Below are positions 9,384 through 16,381 of a stretch of DNA of 64,000 nt, one piece after another. The number at the start of each line of letters is the position of its first letter. Within the stretch, counting starts at the first letter, position 1. Source of the DNA: Burkholderiaceae bacterium (GTDB lineage Bacteria > Pseudomonadota > Gammaproteobacteria > Burkholderiales > Burkholderiaceae_C); assembly GCA_919902775.1 (NCBI GenBank), contig CAKKRJ010000002.1:189322-253321 (forward strand), in the 5' to 3' direction. The notes beneath the pieces were generated by a model. It did no database searches. It had not been told where the DNA came from and worked only from the letters and a program-made list of their open reading frames with translations. Made by a program: the position numbers and the translations under genes.

Positions 9384-10334
9384 TCACGCCAACATCAACT
9401 GGGGCATCTGTCCGCGCAGCGCGATCACGACCAAACGCCCTGCGACCGCATCTGAGCCCAAGGCAAGGCTCGATTCACGCAGCTCGCAGCGCTGGCCCAC
9501 CTTGTGCAGCAGCCACTGCCGACCGGCCGCATCCTTGAAATACCCTTTGGCGCGCACAATGCTTGGCTGGCCTTCGAGGGTTCGACACAGCTGCTGCGGA
9601 TCCTGCGCGGCGCTCAATGTCCACGCCGCGCTCTCGAAGGCGGCCTCGTGCCCGGCGCCCGGCACGCGATAGCGCTCACCGCCGCCCCAGTGGTCCAACG
9701 TGGCCAGCGCATCCGCCGCCGGGTCCGCCACAGGGTCCGGTATTGGGCGGGCGGCTTCCAACAAAAATTCAAGCGAAAAATCGGCTTGCTGGCAGGGCCA
9801 GACCCAGGCCGTCGGGCGCACGCTGGCCAGCCACTGCAGGCACGCGGCCAGGGCCGCTTCGCTCACCAGATCGACCTTGTTGAGCAGCAACACATCGGCC
9901 TCGTGCAACTGCTGCAAAATCAAATCCCCCACATAACGGTCCTGGGACCGCGCCTGACAGGTCTCGGCGTCCAGCAGTCCCACAATGGCTTGCAGCCGCA
10001 GGCCCGCCACCAAGCGGACGCTGCGGGCCACGGCGCCGGGCACGGCCACGCCGCTGGTTTCGATCAGGACCAGGTCCACCCGCGGCTGGCGCGCGGCCAT
10101 CTGCATCAGCGCGGCCACCAGGTCAGAGCCAAAACTGCAGCACACACAACCACCGGCCAGACTGAGCAAATCGCCGTCCTGCCCCTGGATCAGGTCGGCG
10201 TCGATGTTGAGATCGCCAAAATCATTGACCAGCACGGCGATGCGCAGGCCGTTGGCGCTGCGCAGCATCTGGTTGACCAGGCTGGTTTTGCCAGCGCCCA
10301 GATAGCCGCCAATGATCAAGGTGGGAATGCTCAC
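9384..10334 (-). CDS. G3E-family GTPase (CobW/COG0523 metallochaperone type)
   Basis: Predicted GTP-dependent metal chaperone of 316 residues. GGYLGAGKTSLVNQML at residues 8-23 is the P-loop, CVCC (within GGCVCCSFGSDL, about residue 65) is the metal-binding CxCC motif of COG0523, and LLNKVDLV supplies the NKxD guanine-specificity motif. The GTG start at 10334 overlaps the stop of the upstream amidohydrolase by three bases, so the two proteins are translationally coupled. The partner is therefore probably that metal-dependent amidohydrolase. The C-terminal CobW_C region is present but shortened. Confidence 0.87.
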   Translation of the reverse strand: MSIPTLIIGGYLGAGKTSLVNQMLRSANGLRIAVLVNDFGDLNIDADLIQGQDGDLLSLAGGCVCCSFGSDLVAALMQMAARQPRVDLVLIETSGVAVPGAVARSVRLVAGLRLQAIVGLLDAETCQARSQDRYVGDLILQQLHEADVLLLNKVDLVSEAALAACLQWLASVRPTAWVWPCQQADFSLEFLLEAARPIPDPVADPAADALATLDHWGGGERYRVPGAGHEAAFESAAWTLSAAQDPQQLCRTLEGQPSIVRAKGYFKDAAGRQWLLHKVGQRCELRESSLALGSDAVAGRLVVIALRGQMPQLMLA

Positions 10335-11974
10335 GCCGAGGTGACCTCGAACACCTTGCCCCCAAGCACCGTGCCCCAAATGCCGATGTCCTTCAAGGCC
10401 TGCGGCGCCACCTCCAGCGGGTCGGCGTCGAGCACGCAAAAATCGGCGCGTTTGCCGCACTCGATGGAGCCGATTTCGCCGTCCAGGCCCAGCGACCAGG
10501 CAGCGCCGAGGGTGATCGCGTGCAAGGCCTGCGCCACGCTGATGCACTCGGACTCGCCCAAGACACGGCCCGTCGACGACAGCCGATTGACCGCGCACCA
10601 CGCGGTGAACAATGGCCCCATTGGTGTGATCGGGGCATCCGAATGGATCGCCAGCGGCACGCCGGTGTTGAGCGCCGTGCGGCAAGCGTTCATGCGCTCG
10701 GCGCGCTCGGGCCCGACCGTCACGGCGGCATGCTGTTCACCCCAATAGTAGATGTGGTTGGAGAACAGATTGACGCCCATGTTCAGGGCCTTGATGCGCC
10801 TGAATTGCGCCGCATCGGCCAGCTGGCAATGCTGCAGGAAGAAACGGTGATCGGGGCTGGGCTGGGTCTTGAGCGCTTGTTGCATGCAGTCCAGCACCAT
10901 GTCGGTGGCCTCGTCGCCGTTGGTGTGGGTGTGCACCTGCACGCCATTTTTGAGCGCCAGTTCAAAGCACTCGCGCACCGCCTCCGGCGCCGTGTACCAC
11001 AGGCCTTGCGGTGCCCCGTTGTAATAGCCGGGCCAACGCAGGCGCGCTGTAAAGCCCTGGATGGAACCGTCGGCCACGATCTTGATGCGCCCCAGGCGCA
11101 GCCGCTCCGAGTCCTTCTCGCGCAGTGCCACGGCGCGTGCCACAGCGTCCTTGGGACTGAGACCAATCAAGCGCAAAAATGAGACCACGCGCGCAGGGTA
11201 ATCGGCCTCGCCGGTCACCCGCAGCAAGTTGTCGACCTCGCCATCGCCGAGCGTAGCGGCCAGATCGGCCACGGTGGTCACGCCCGCCCGGTTGCAAATA
11301 CGCCCAAATGCACGGATACCGACTTCGTCGCCGCCCAACAACTCGCGTCCCAATCCAACGTGGGCGAACACGGGCATCATGGCCTCGGGGCCACGCAATT
11401 CACCCGTCGGCAAGCCGTCCGCTCCCAGCGGGAAACCCGGATGATTCACGTCGGCACGCAAAAAGTCGGCACGCTGCAGTACCAGCGTATTGCAATTGAG
11501 GATGTGGCCACTGGCATGCAACAGGGCAACCGGCCGCGTGCTGCTCACTTGATCCAAATCGTGGCGGCTGCAACGCTGCTCTCCAAAATAGATCGGGTCA
11601 AAGCCCCAACCGATGACCGGGGTGCTCGCGTCCGACATCTCAGCGGCGGCTTTGCGCAGCGCCGCCATGACCTCCGGCAAAGACCGGCAACCGGGCCAGA
11701 CCCGACCATCCGGGCCGGCCTGGTCAAAGTAGCCGGTATACACAAACCGCCATAAGCTACCCGCCATCATGTGCGCATGGGCCTCGATGAGCCCGGGCAT
11801 CAAGACCTTGTCGGCCAGCGTCTCGTCCAGCTCGCTGGGCCCCCAGCCGCGCAACTCGTCCAGTGACCCGACCCCCAGGATACGGCCGTCACGCACCGCC
11901 ACATGGGTGGCCTCGGGGCGCGCCGGGTTCATGGTCAAGATGCGCTTGGCGGCAAAAATACGCGTTGTCGTCAT
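10331..11974 (-). CDS. Amidohydrolase family 3 (YtcJ-like) metal-dependent hydrolase
   Basis: A 547-residue member of the amidohydrolase superfamily, related to N-substituted formamide deformylase and YtcJ. The start at 11974 is favoured because GAGG lies six bases upstream. MPGLIEAHAHM near residue 67 is the HxH metal site at the first barrel strand. GVQVHTHTNGDEATD near residue 320 provides further His ligands, and HSDAPITPMGP near residue 457 carries the catalytic Asp. The C-terminus has the usual G-x-I-x-GKRADF...D signature. The substrate is unknown. The directly coupled downstream GTPase suggests dedicated metal loading. Confidence 0.87.
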   Translation of the reverse strand: MTTTRIFAAKRILTMNPARPEATHVAVRDGRILGVGSLDELRGWGPSELDETLADKVLMPGLIEAHAHMMAGSLWRFVYTGYFDQAGPDGRVWPGCRSLPEVMAALRKAAAEMSDASTPVIGWGFDPIYFGEQRCSRHDLDQVSSTRPVALLHASGHILNCNTLVLQRADFLRADVNHPGFPLGADGLPTGELRGPEAMMPVFAHVGLGRELLGGDEVGIRAFGRICNRAGVTTVADLAATLGDGEVDNLLRVTGEADYPARVVSFLRLIGLSPKDAVARAVALREKDSERLRLGRIKIVADGSIQGFTARLRWPGYYNGAPQGLWYTAPEAVRECFELALKNGVQVHTHTNGDEATDMVLDCMQQALKTQPSPDHRFFLQHCQLADAAQFRRIKALNMGVNLFSNHIYYWGEQHAAVTVGPERAERMNACRTALNTGVPLAIHSDAPITPMGPLFTAWCAVNRLSSTGRVLGESECISVAQALHAITLGAAWSLGLDGEIGSIECGKRADFCVLDADPLEVAPQALKDIGIWGTVLGGKVFEVTSA

Positions 11975-12110
11975 GGTCGTCCTCAAAAGAAAATGAAGGT
12001 CAGATCCAGAGTTTATTCAGCCTGCACCCAGCTGAAGATCCAGAGAAGACGAATGGTACTGACTAACTGGCATGAATTTGTCCGACGCCCCGGATGATGA
12101 AAGTCAACGG

Positions 12111-12183
12111 GCATTCGTGCGCAGGGGCGCGCTCCCACAGGGATCGCAGGGTTTTGTGGGAGGTCGCCCCTGCGACCGAATGC
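12111..12183. repeat. REP-like hairpin pair, locus 3
   Basis: One inverted pair: a GCGC-type hairpin followed by a variant whose stem reads GGTCGC-CCCT-GCGACC. Both arms have changed relative to the common GGCCGC/GCGGCC, so pairing is kept by compensatory change. It lies in the 264-base gap between the CoA-transferase stop and the amidohydrolase start, both on the minus strand. The rest of the gap shows no gene. Confidence 0.88.
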
Positions 12184-12238
12184 TGTTTTTCACAGCAACC
12201 GTCTGAGGTCAGAGCGCAGGCCACGCTGCGCATTTTGA

Positions 12239-13813
12239 TCACGCCTGGAAGTGCGCGCTGTTCATGACCTTCAGGTCTGCCGCTACCAGCGGTGCAAATC
12301 CCATCTGATCGAGCACATCGCGTTGCAGGTCGATGCCCGGCGCGATCTCGAACAGCTCTATGCCTGCCGCTGTGAGTCTGAAGCTGGCGCGTTCGGTCAG
12401 GTAAAGAACCTCTTGATGTCGCACCAGGCCTTGCGGTCCGCTGAAGGTGATTTGGTCGACTTTTTGCACCAACTTTTTCACGCTGCCTTGTTGCAGCACG
12501 CGCATCTGGCCATCGCCGGTTTGCAGCTGCACGCCCTTGGCCGCGAGCGTGCCGCAGAACACCACCTTTTTGGCGTTCTGCGCGATGTCGATGAAGCCGC
12601 CGGGGCCCACGGTGACGCCGCCCAGGCGCGACACGTTGACCGAACCTTCTGCGTCGAACTCGCCAAAACCCAGAAACGCAATGTCCAGGCCGCCGCCACC
12701 ATAAAAGTCAAATTGCGTGGCCGCGTCCAGTATGGCACTGGCGTTGCGCGCGTAGCCAAACAGCTCACCGTCCATCAGCGTGCCGCCGTAGGTGCCGTGC
12801 TCGATGGTCTGGTAAATGCGGTGTTGCTCGTTGCGCGCAGCGATCAGCTTGGCCACGGCATCGGGCACACCCACGCCGTAATTGATGACCGGGCGCGCCT
12901 TGCCGGTGTTGAACAGCTCCTGATACGCGCGACGCGCCACGGCCTGGCGCTCGCTGAAGACCTCTTTCGCAGCGGCCACTTCGCGGGCGTGGTCTTCGGC
13001 TTGGCTGAGTGCGCGTTCAGCGCCGGTCAACTCACCGCTGAAGGCAGGATCAAAGGGGATGGCGTAGCTGGTGCTCTGATCGGGGTCGACCACGATGGCA
13101 TCGACCCAGGCCGCCGGGATGCGCACCTCACGGGCTTTCAGAGCCCCTGCGGGCAATCGCTCTTTCACTTGCACAATCACTTTGCCGCCGCTGTTGCGCG
13201 CGGCCAGGGCGAGCGACTGGGCATCGAGGTTGGCCGCTTCATGTTCGAAGCCGATGTTGCCGTCTTCGTCGGCGCTGCTGGCGCGCACGATGGCCACGTG
13301 GATGGGGAAGGGTTTGTAGCGCAGGTATTCGCGCCCGTCGATCTGGATGACTTCGGCAAGGTCGTCCTGGGCCGCGTCGTTCATGCGGCCGCCACCGTGG
13401 CGCGGGTCGCACACGGTGCCCAGGCCCACATGGCTGATGAGGCCGGGGCGGCCCGCGCCGATTTCGCGCATGAGCTGGCTGCTCACACCGCCGGGCAGGA
13501 TGTAGGCCTCGATCTTGTTGGCCAGGGCGAGTTGCTGCATGGCGGGCGACCAGACCCAATGGCCGCCGATCACGCGTTGGACCAGGCCTTCGTGCGCGAA
13601 GCAGTTCATGCCCTTGGTCTTTTTGTCGCCAATGCCCAGCGCATGCATGAGGGTGAGGTGGCGCGGCTGTTGGGTGCTGAGAAAGCGCTGTTGCACCGCC
13701 TCGAACAAGTGGGTGGCTTCCATCAGTCCGCCACCGCCGCCCATCAGGCCCACGGTGTCACCGTCGTTGATCAGTTGCGCCGCCTCTTGGGCGCTCATGA
13801 ATTTGGTTGGCAT
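12239..13813 (-). CDS. Acyl-CoA:acetate/3-ketoacid CoA-transferase (YdiF/propionate CoA-transferase type)
   Basis: Single-chain class I CoA-transferase of 524 residues joining alpha-like and beta-like halves. The start at 13813 follows a GAGAAG ribosome site; a longer frame upstream runs through repeat DNA and is rejected. VGLMGGGGGLMEATHLFEAV opens the first half. In the second half IEHGTYGG places the catalytic Glu at residue 338, and GGGGLDIAFLGFGEFD and GVTVGPGGFIDI follow. It activates an unknown carboxylic acid with CoA from a donor acyl-CoA. An acyl-CoA dehydrogenase on the same strand upstream suggests a CoA-dependent branch of acid catabolism. Confidence 0.88.
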   Translation of the reverse strand: MPTKFMSAQEAAQLINDGDTVGLMGGGGGLMEATHLFEAVQQRFLSTQQPRHLTLMHALGIGDKKTKGMNCFAHEGLVQRVIGGHWVWSPAMQQLALANKIEAYILPGGVSSQLMREIGAGRPGLISHVGLGTVCDPRHGGGRMNDAAQDDLAEVIQIDGREYLRYKPFPIHVAIVRASSADEDGNIGFEHEAANLDAQSLALAARNSGGKVIVQVKERLPAGALKAREVRIPAAWVDAIVVDPDQSTSYAIPFDPAFSGELTGAERALSQAEDHAREVAAAKEVFSERQAVARRAYQELFNTGKARPVINYGVGVPDAVAKLIAARNEQHRIYQTIEHGTYGGTLMDGELFGYARNASAILDAATQFDFYGGGGLDIAFLGFGEFDAEGSVNVSRLGGVTVGPGGFIDIAQNAKKVVFCGTLAAKGVQLQTGDGQMRVLQQGSVKKLVQKVDQITFSGPQGLVRHQEVLYLTERASFRLTAAGIELFEIAPGIDLQRDVLDQMGFAPLVAADLKVMNSAHFQA

Positions 13814-13853
13814 GTTTGTTCTTCTCGGTTGTGTTTGTTTTTTTGGTGCGCTG

Positions 13854-13931
13854 CATCGGGGCTGGCGTGGGGGCCGCGGCCTCATGCTGGGGTACCAGAA
13901 ATCGGCCGCGGCACCCACGCCAGCCCCGATG
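13854..13931. repeat. Long hairpin with conserved core (element 1)
   Basis: Two 28-bp arms (13854-13881 and 13904-13931) pair with a single mismatch around a 22-base centre (13882-13903, beginning TCATGCTGGG and containing GGTACC). The same centre occurs in reverse orientation at 14086-14107 inside a different stem. The element fills the start of the 342-base gap between the CoA-transferase start and the acyl-CoA dehydrogenase stop. No protein is encoded here. Confidence 0.9.
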
Positions 13932-13953
13932 GGTCGGTGGTTTGCACACATCG

Positions 13954-14027
13954 TGTAGGTCGGAGCTTCAGCGCCGACGTTGCGGTTCATTCAGGTCGCC
14001 ATGTCGGAGCTGAAGCTCCGACCTACG
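13954..14027. repeat. REP-type inverted pair of a second family
   Basis: GTAGGTCGGAGCTTCAG at 13954 and its near complement ending at 14027 (CTGAAGCTCCGACCTAC) form an inverted pair about 25 bases apart. Each half is itself partly palindromic (GTCGGAGCTGAAGCTCCGAC). The leading GTAGG resembles the GTAG tetranucleotide of REP sequences. It lies exactly between the two core-bearing hairpins. Confidence 0.82.
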
Positions 14028-14058
14028 AAAGCGTTTGGTGTCATGTCCATGCAGACCC

Positions 14059-14134
14059 GTCGTGTGAGTGGGATGGGCGGCCGACGATTTCTGGTACCCC
14101 AGCATGAGGAGGCCGCCCATCCCATTCACACGAC
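14059..14134. repeat. Long hairpin with conserved core (element 2, inverted)
   Basis: Arms 14059-14082 and 14111-14134 (24 bp, one mismatch) enclose a 28-base loop holding the reverse complement of the 22-base core of element 1 (14086-14107, perfect). The stem sequence is unrelated to that of element 1, so only the core and the hairpin form are conserved. It ends 21 bases before the acyl-CoA dehydrogenase stop. Confidence 0.9.
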
Positions 14135-14155
14135 CCCCGCCAGGCACAGAACGGT

Positions 14156-15316
14156 TCAGCGGTTCACGTCAAACAGCGCAGCCCCTTTTCTGAGCGCCGC
14201 CTTGGCGATCACGCCGCGGTGGATTTCGCTGGTGCCGTCGAAGATGCGGTAAATGCGCGCATCGCGGTAATAGCGCTCGATGGGCAGTTCCTTGCAAAAG
14301 CCCATGCCGCCAAACACCTGCACCGCGCGGTCGACCACGCGGCCGAGCGTCTCGGCCGCGTGCACCTTGACCATGGCGATCTGCTCGCGCGCATCCAGGC
14401 CCTGGTCCAGCATCCAGGCCGCGTGGTAGACCATCCAGCGCGCCGCGTTGATCTCGATCACGCTGTCGGCGATCATCTGCTGCACCATCTGGAAGTCGCC
14501 GATGCGCGTGTTGAACTGCTTGCGCTCATTGGCCCAGTCCACCATGATTTCGCAGACATGGCTGGCCTTGCCCACGGCGCGCGCGCCGACCTGGGCCAGA
14601 CGCACCACGTTGAGCGCGCCCATGGCCAGCTTGAAGCCCTGACCGGCTTCGCCCAGCAGGGCCGCGTCTTCGAGTTGCACGTTGTCGAAGAACAATTCGA
14701 GGTGTGGCGTGCCGCGCAAGCCCATCATCTTTTGGTCCTTGCCCACGGTGAAGCCAGGCAGGCCCTTGTCCACCATGAACATGCTGATTTCTTTCTCGCC
14801 CGTCTTGGCCGAGACCAGAAAGAAGTCGCTCCACTCACCGTCGCTGATGAAGTGCTTGCCGCCGTTCAGCACCCAGCCCTGCTCGTTCTTCACGGCGCTG
14901 GTCTTGATGCCGGCCGCGTCCGAGCCCGCGCCCGGTTCGGTGATGGTGATGGCGCAGGTGCGCGTGCCTTGAACCGAGGGTTTGAGCCAGCGCTCGATCT
15001 GCGCGCCTTGGCAGTGCAGCAGCGGCTCGTAGACATTGCCAAAGGCGCGGCGGATCAGGATGTCGGTGGTGTGGCCAAACTGCTCTTCGCAGAGGATGCG
15101 GTCCATGTTGGACAGACCACCACCGCCGAGTGCTTCGGGCATGTTCATGCCGTACAGGCCCAGGGCCTTGGCTTTGTCGTGCAGGGCCTGGGCTTTGGCG
15201 GGGTCGAGGAAGCCTTGTTCTTCGATCTCGTTTTCAAGCGGCTGGCATTCTTCTGCAATGAAACGGCGCACCGTTTCAATCAGCATTTTTTGTTCGTCGT
15301 TCAGTGAAAAGTCCAT
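14156..15316 (-). CDS. Acyl-CoA dehydrogenase
   Basis: FAD-dependent alpha,beta-dehydrogenation of an acyl-CoA, with electrons passing to ETF. At 386 residues it has family length. MDFSLNDEQKMLIETVRRF opens the N-terminal helical domain. ITEPGAGSDAAGIKTSA is the first signature, and near the C-terminus RIFDGTSEIHRGVIAK is the second. The position of the usual catalytic Glu (YEGT) is Asp (FDGT) here, a substitution common in bacterial paralogues. Neighbours are the CoA-transferase downstream and a TIM-barrel protein upstream. The acyl substrate is unknown. Confidence 0.92.
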   Translation of the reverse strand: MDFSLNDEQKMLIETVRRFIAEECQPLENEIEEQGFLDPAKAQALHDKAKALGLYGMNMPEALGGGGLSNMDRILCEEQFGHTTDILIRRAFGNVYEPLLHCQGAQIERWLKPSVQGTRTCAITITEPGAGSDAAGIKTSAVKNEQGWVLNGGKHFISDGEWSDFFLVSAKTGEKEISMFMVDKGLPGFTVGKDQKMMGLRGTPHLELFFDNVQLEDAALLGEAGQGFKLAMGALNVVRLAQVGARAVGKASHVCEIMVDWANERKQFNTRIGDFQMVQQMIADSVIEINAARWMVYHAAWMLDQGLDAREQIAMVKVHAAETLGRVVDRAVQVFGGMGFCKELPIERYYRDARIYRIFDGTSEIHRGVIAKAALRKGAALFDVNR

Positions 15317-15460
15317 GGGGTGTTCCAGATGTTTGAATGATTTTTGCGCGCGTGGTGTGGCCGCAAGCCACCAACCTGCAAATCTCAGGCGCTGCTGAAC
15401 CAGCGCGCCCCAAAGAAGAAGGGCAGGCGGGAGAGTTGTTCAAAACGGGGCCACATGGTT

Positions 15461-16270
15461 TCAGGCTTCCACAAAGGGGCGGCTCTTGGCCAGGCATTCG
15501 GCGGCCCACACGGCCGGCGGCGTGTGCGCTTCGCGGCCAAAGTTCACCACCTCCACGCTCACGGGCAGATCGGGGGGCAGTGCGGCAAACAGGCCGCGCA
15601 CATCGATCGTGCCGTCACCGGGCAAGAGGCGCTCGCAGCGCGCGGTGTGCACCATGTGCTCGGTGCTGAAATTCAAACCGGCTTGGGCATCGCATATTTG
15701 CGCGTAGTGCAACAGTTCGCGCGGGATAGCTCGGATGTCGTCGAGCGTGGTGGTGGAGCGGCCAAAGTGCAGGGCGTCCACCAGAATGCCGGCGTTGCTG
15801 GGGCTGCCCGCGTTGCGCACGATGCGCAGTGCCGACGTGGCGTCTTTCACGGCGGTCCAGGGCATGAACTCCAGATCCGCCGTCATGCCATAGGGTTTCA
15901 TCACCTCGCACAGGCGCGCGTAGTTGGCGGTCAGGCGCGCTTCGTCGGGGTCGTCTCCGGCCACCAAGATGGCTTTGGCCTGCAGCTGCGCACCCACGTC
16001 ATAGAGGGCGTCCCAGGTGTGCGGGTCAAACGGGTCGTTGATGCGGATGATCTCCAGATCGAACACCCCCACGCCCGTGTCGCGCTGGGCGGCCAGGGTT
16101 TCGCGCAGAACCTGGGGCTGGCCCAGCAGGTGCTGCTGCGGCGCGCCGGGCGCGTTGGGCCACAGCCGCAGGCCGACAAAGCGGTAGCCGGTTTGGGCCG
16201 CGACCTGCATCGCTTGCGCTGGCGTGCAGCGGTGCGAGCTGAGGTAAGCGAGAGAGTAGATGCGGCTCAT
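15461..16270 (-). CDS. Sugar-phosphate isomerase/epimerase-like TIM-barrel protein
   Basis: A 269-residue protein of the xylose-isomerase-like (AP endonuclease 2) superfamily. The start at 16270 (MSRIYSLAYL) is used because the longer frame upstream translates repeat locus 4. Candidate metal ligands typical of the barrel are seen in TADLEFMPW (Glu), GILVDALHFGRS (Asp and His) and VEVVNFGRE (Glu). The fold is shared by 3-dehydroshikimate dehydratase (as at 36380 in this window), inosose dehydratases and hydroxypyruvate isomerase, so an isomerase or dehydratase on a polyol or hydroaromatic acid is possible. The flavoprotein gene precedes it on the same strand. Confidence 0.75.
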   Translation of the reverse strand: MSRIYSLAYLSSHRCTPAQAMQVAAQTGYRFVGLRLWPNAPGAPQQHLLGQPQVLRETLAAQRDTGVGVFDLEIIRINDPFDPHTWDALYDVGAQLQAKAILVAGDDPDEARLTANYARLCEVMKPYGMTADLEFMPWTAVKDATSALRIVRNAGSPSNAGILVDALHFGRSTTTLDDIRAIPRELLHYAQICDAQAGLNFSTEHMVHTARCERLLPGDGTIDVRGLFAALPPDLPVSVEVVNFGREAHTPPAVWAAECLAKSRPFVEA

Positions 16271-16282
16271 GTCATGAGGTCT

Positions 16283-16370
16283 GTAGGAGGCCGCCCCTGC
16301 GGCCGAAACATTCGCGCGCAGGGGCGCGCTCCCACAAAGGGGCATTCGCGCGCGAGGGTGCGCTCCTGTC
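16283..16370. repeat. REP-like hairpin cluster, locus 4
   Basis: Three hairpin units of the main family (one GGCCGC type, one GCGCGC type, one degenerate GCGCGC type) sit between the stop of the flavoprotein-NIPSNAP gene and the start of the TIM-barrel gene. The GTAGGAGG lead is seen at the first unit. Confidence 0.85.
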
Positions 16371-16381
16371 AGGGGGGTGGT

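Noticed and set aside
12251-14107. Very long open frame on the plus strand opposite the CoA-transferase
   Set aside because: It mirrors the GC-rich codon pattern of the real minus-strand gene, has no recognisable domain and runs through repeat DNA.
16271-16345. N-terminal extension of the TIM-barrel protein
   Set aside because: It translates a REP-like hairpin; the homologous start MSRIYSLAYL is at 16270.
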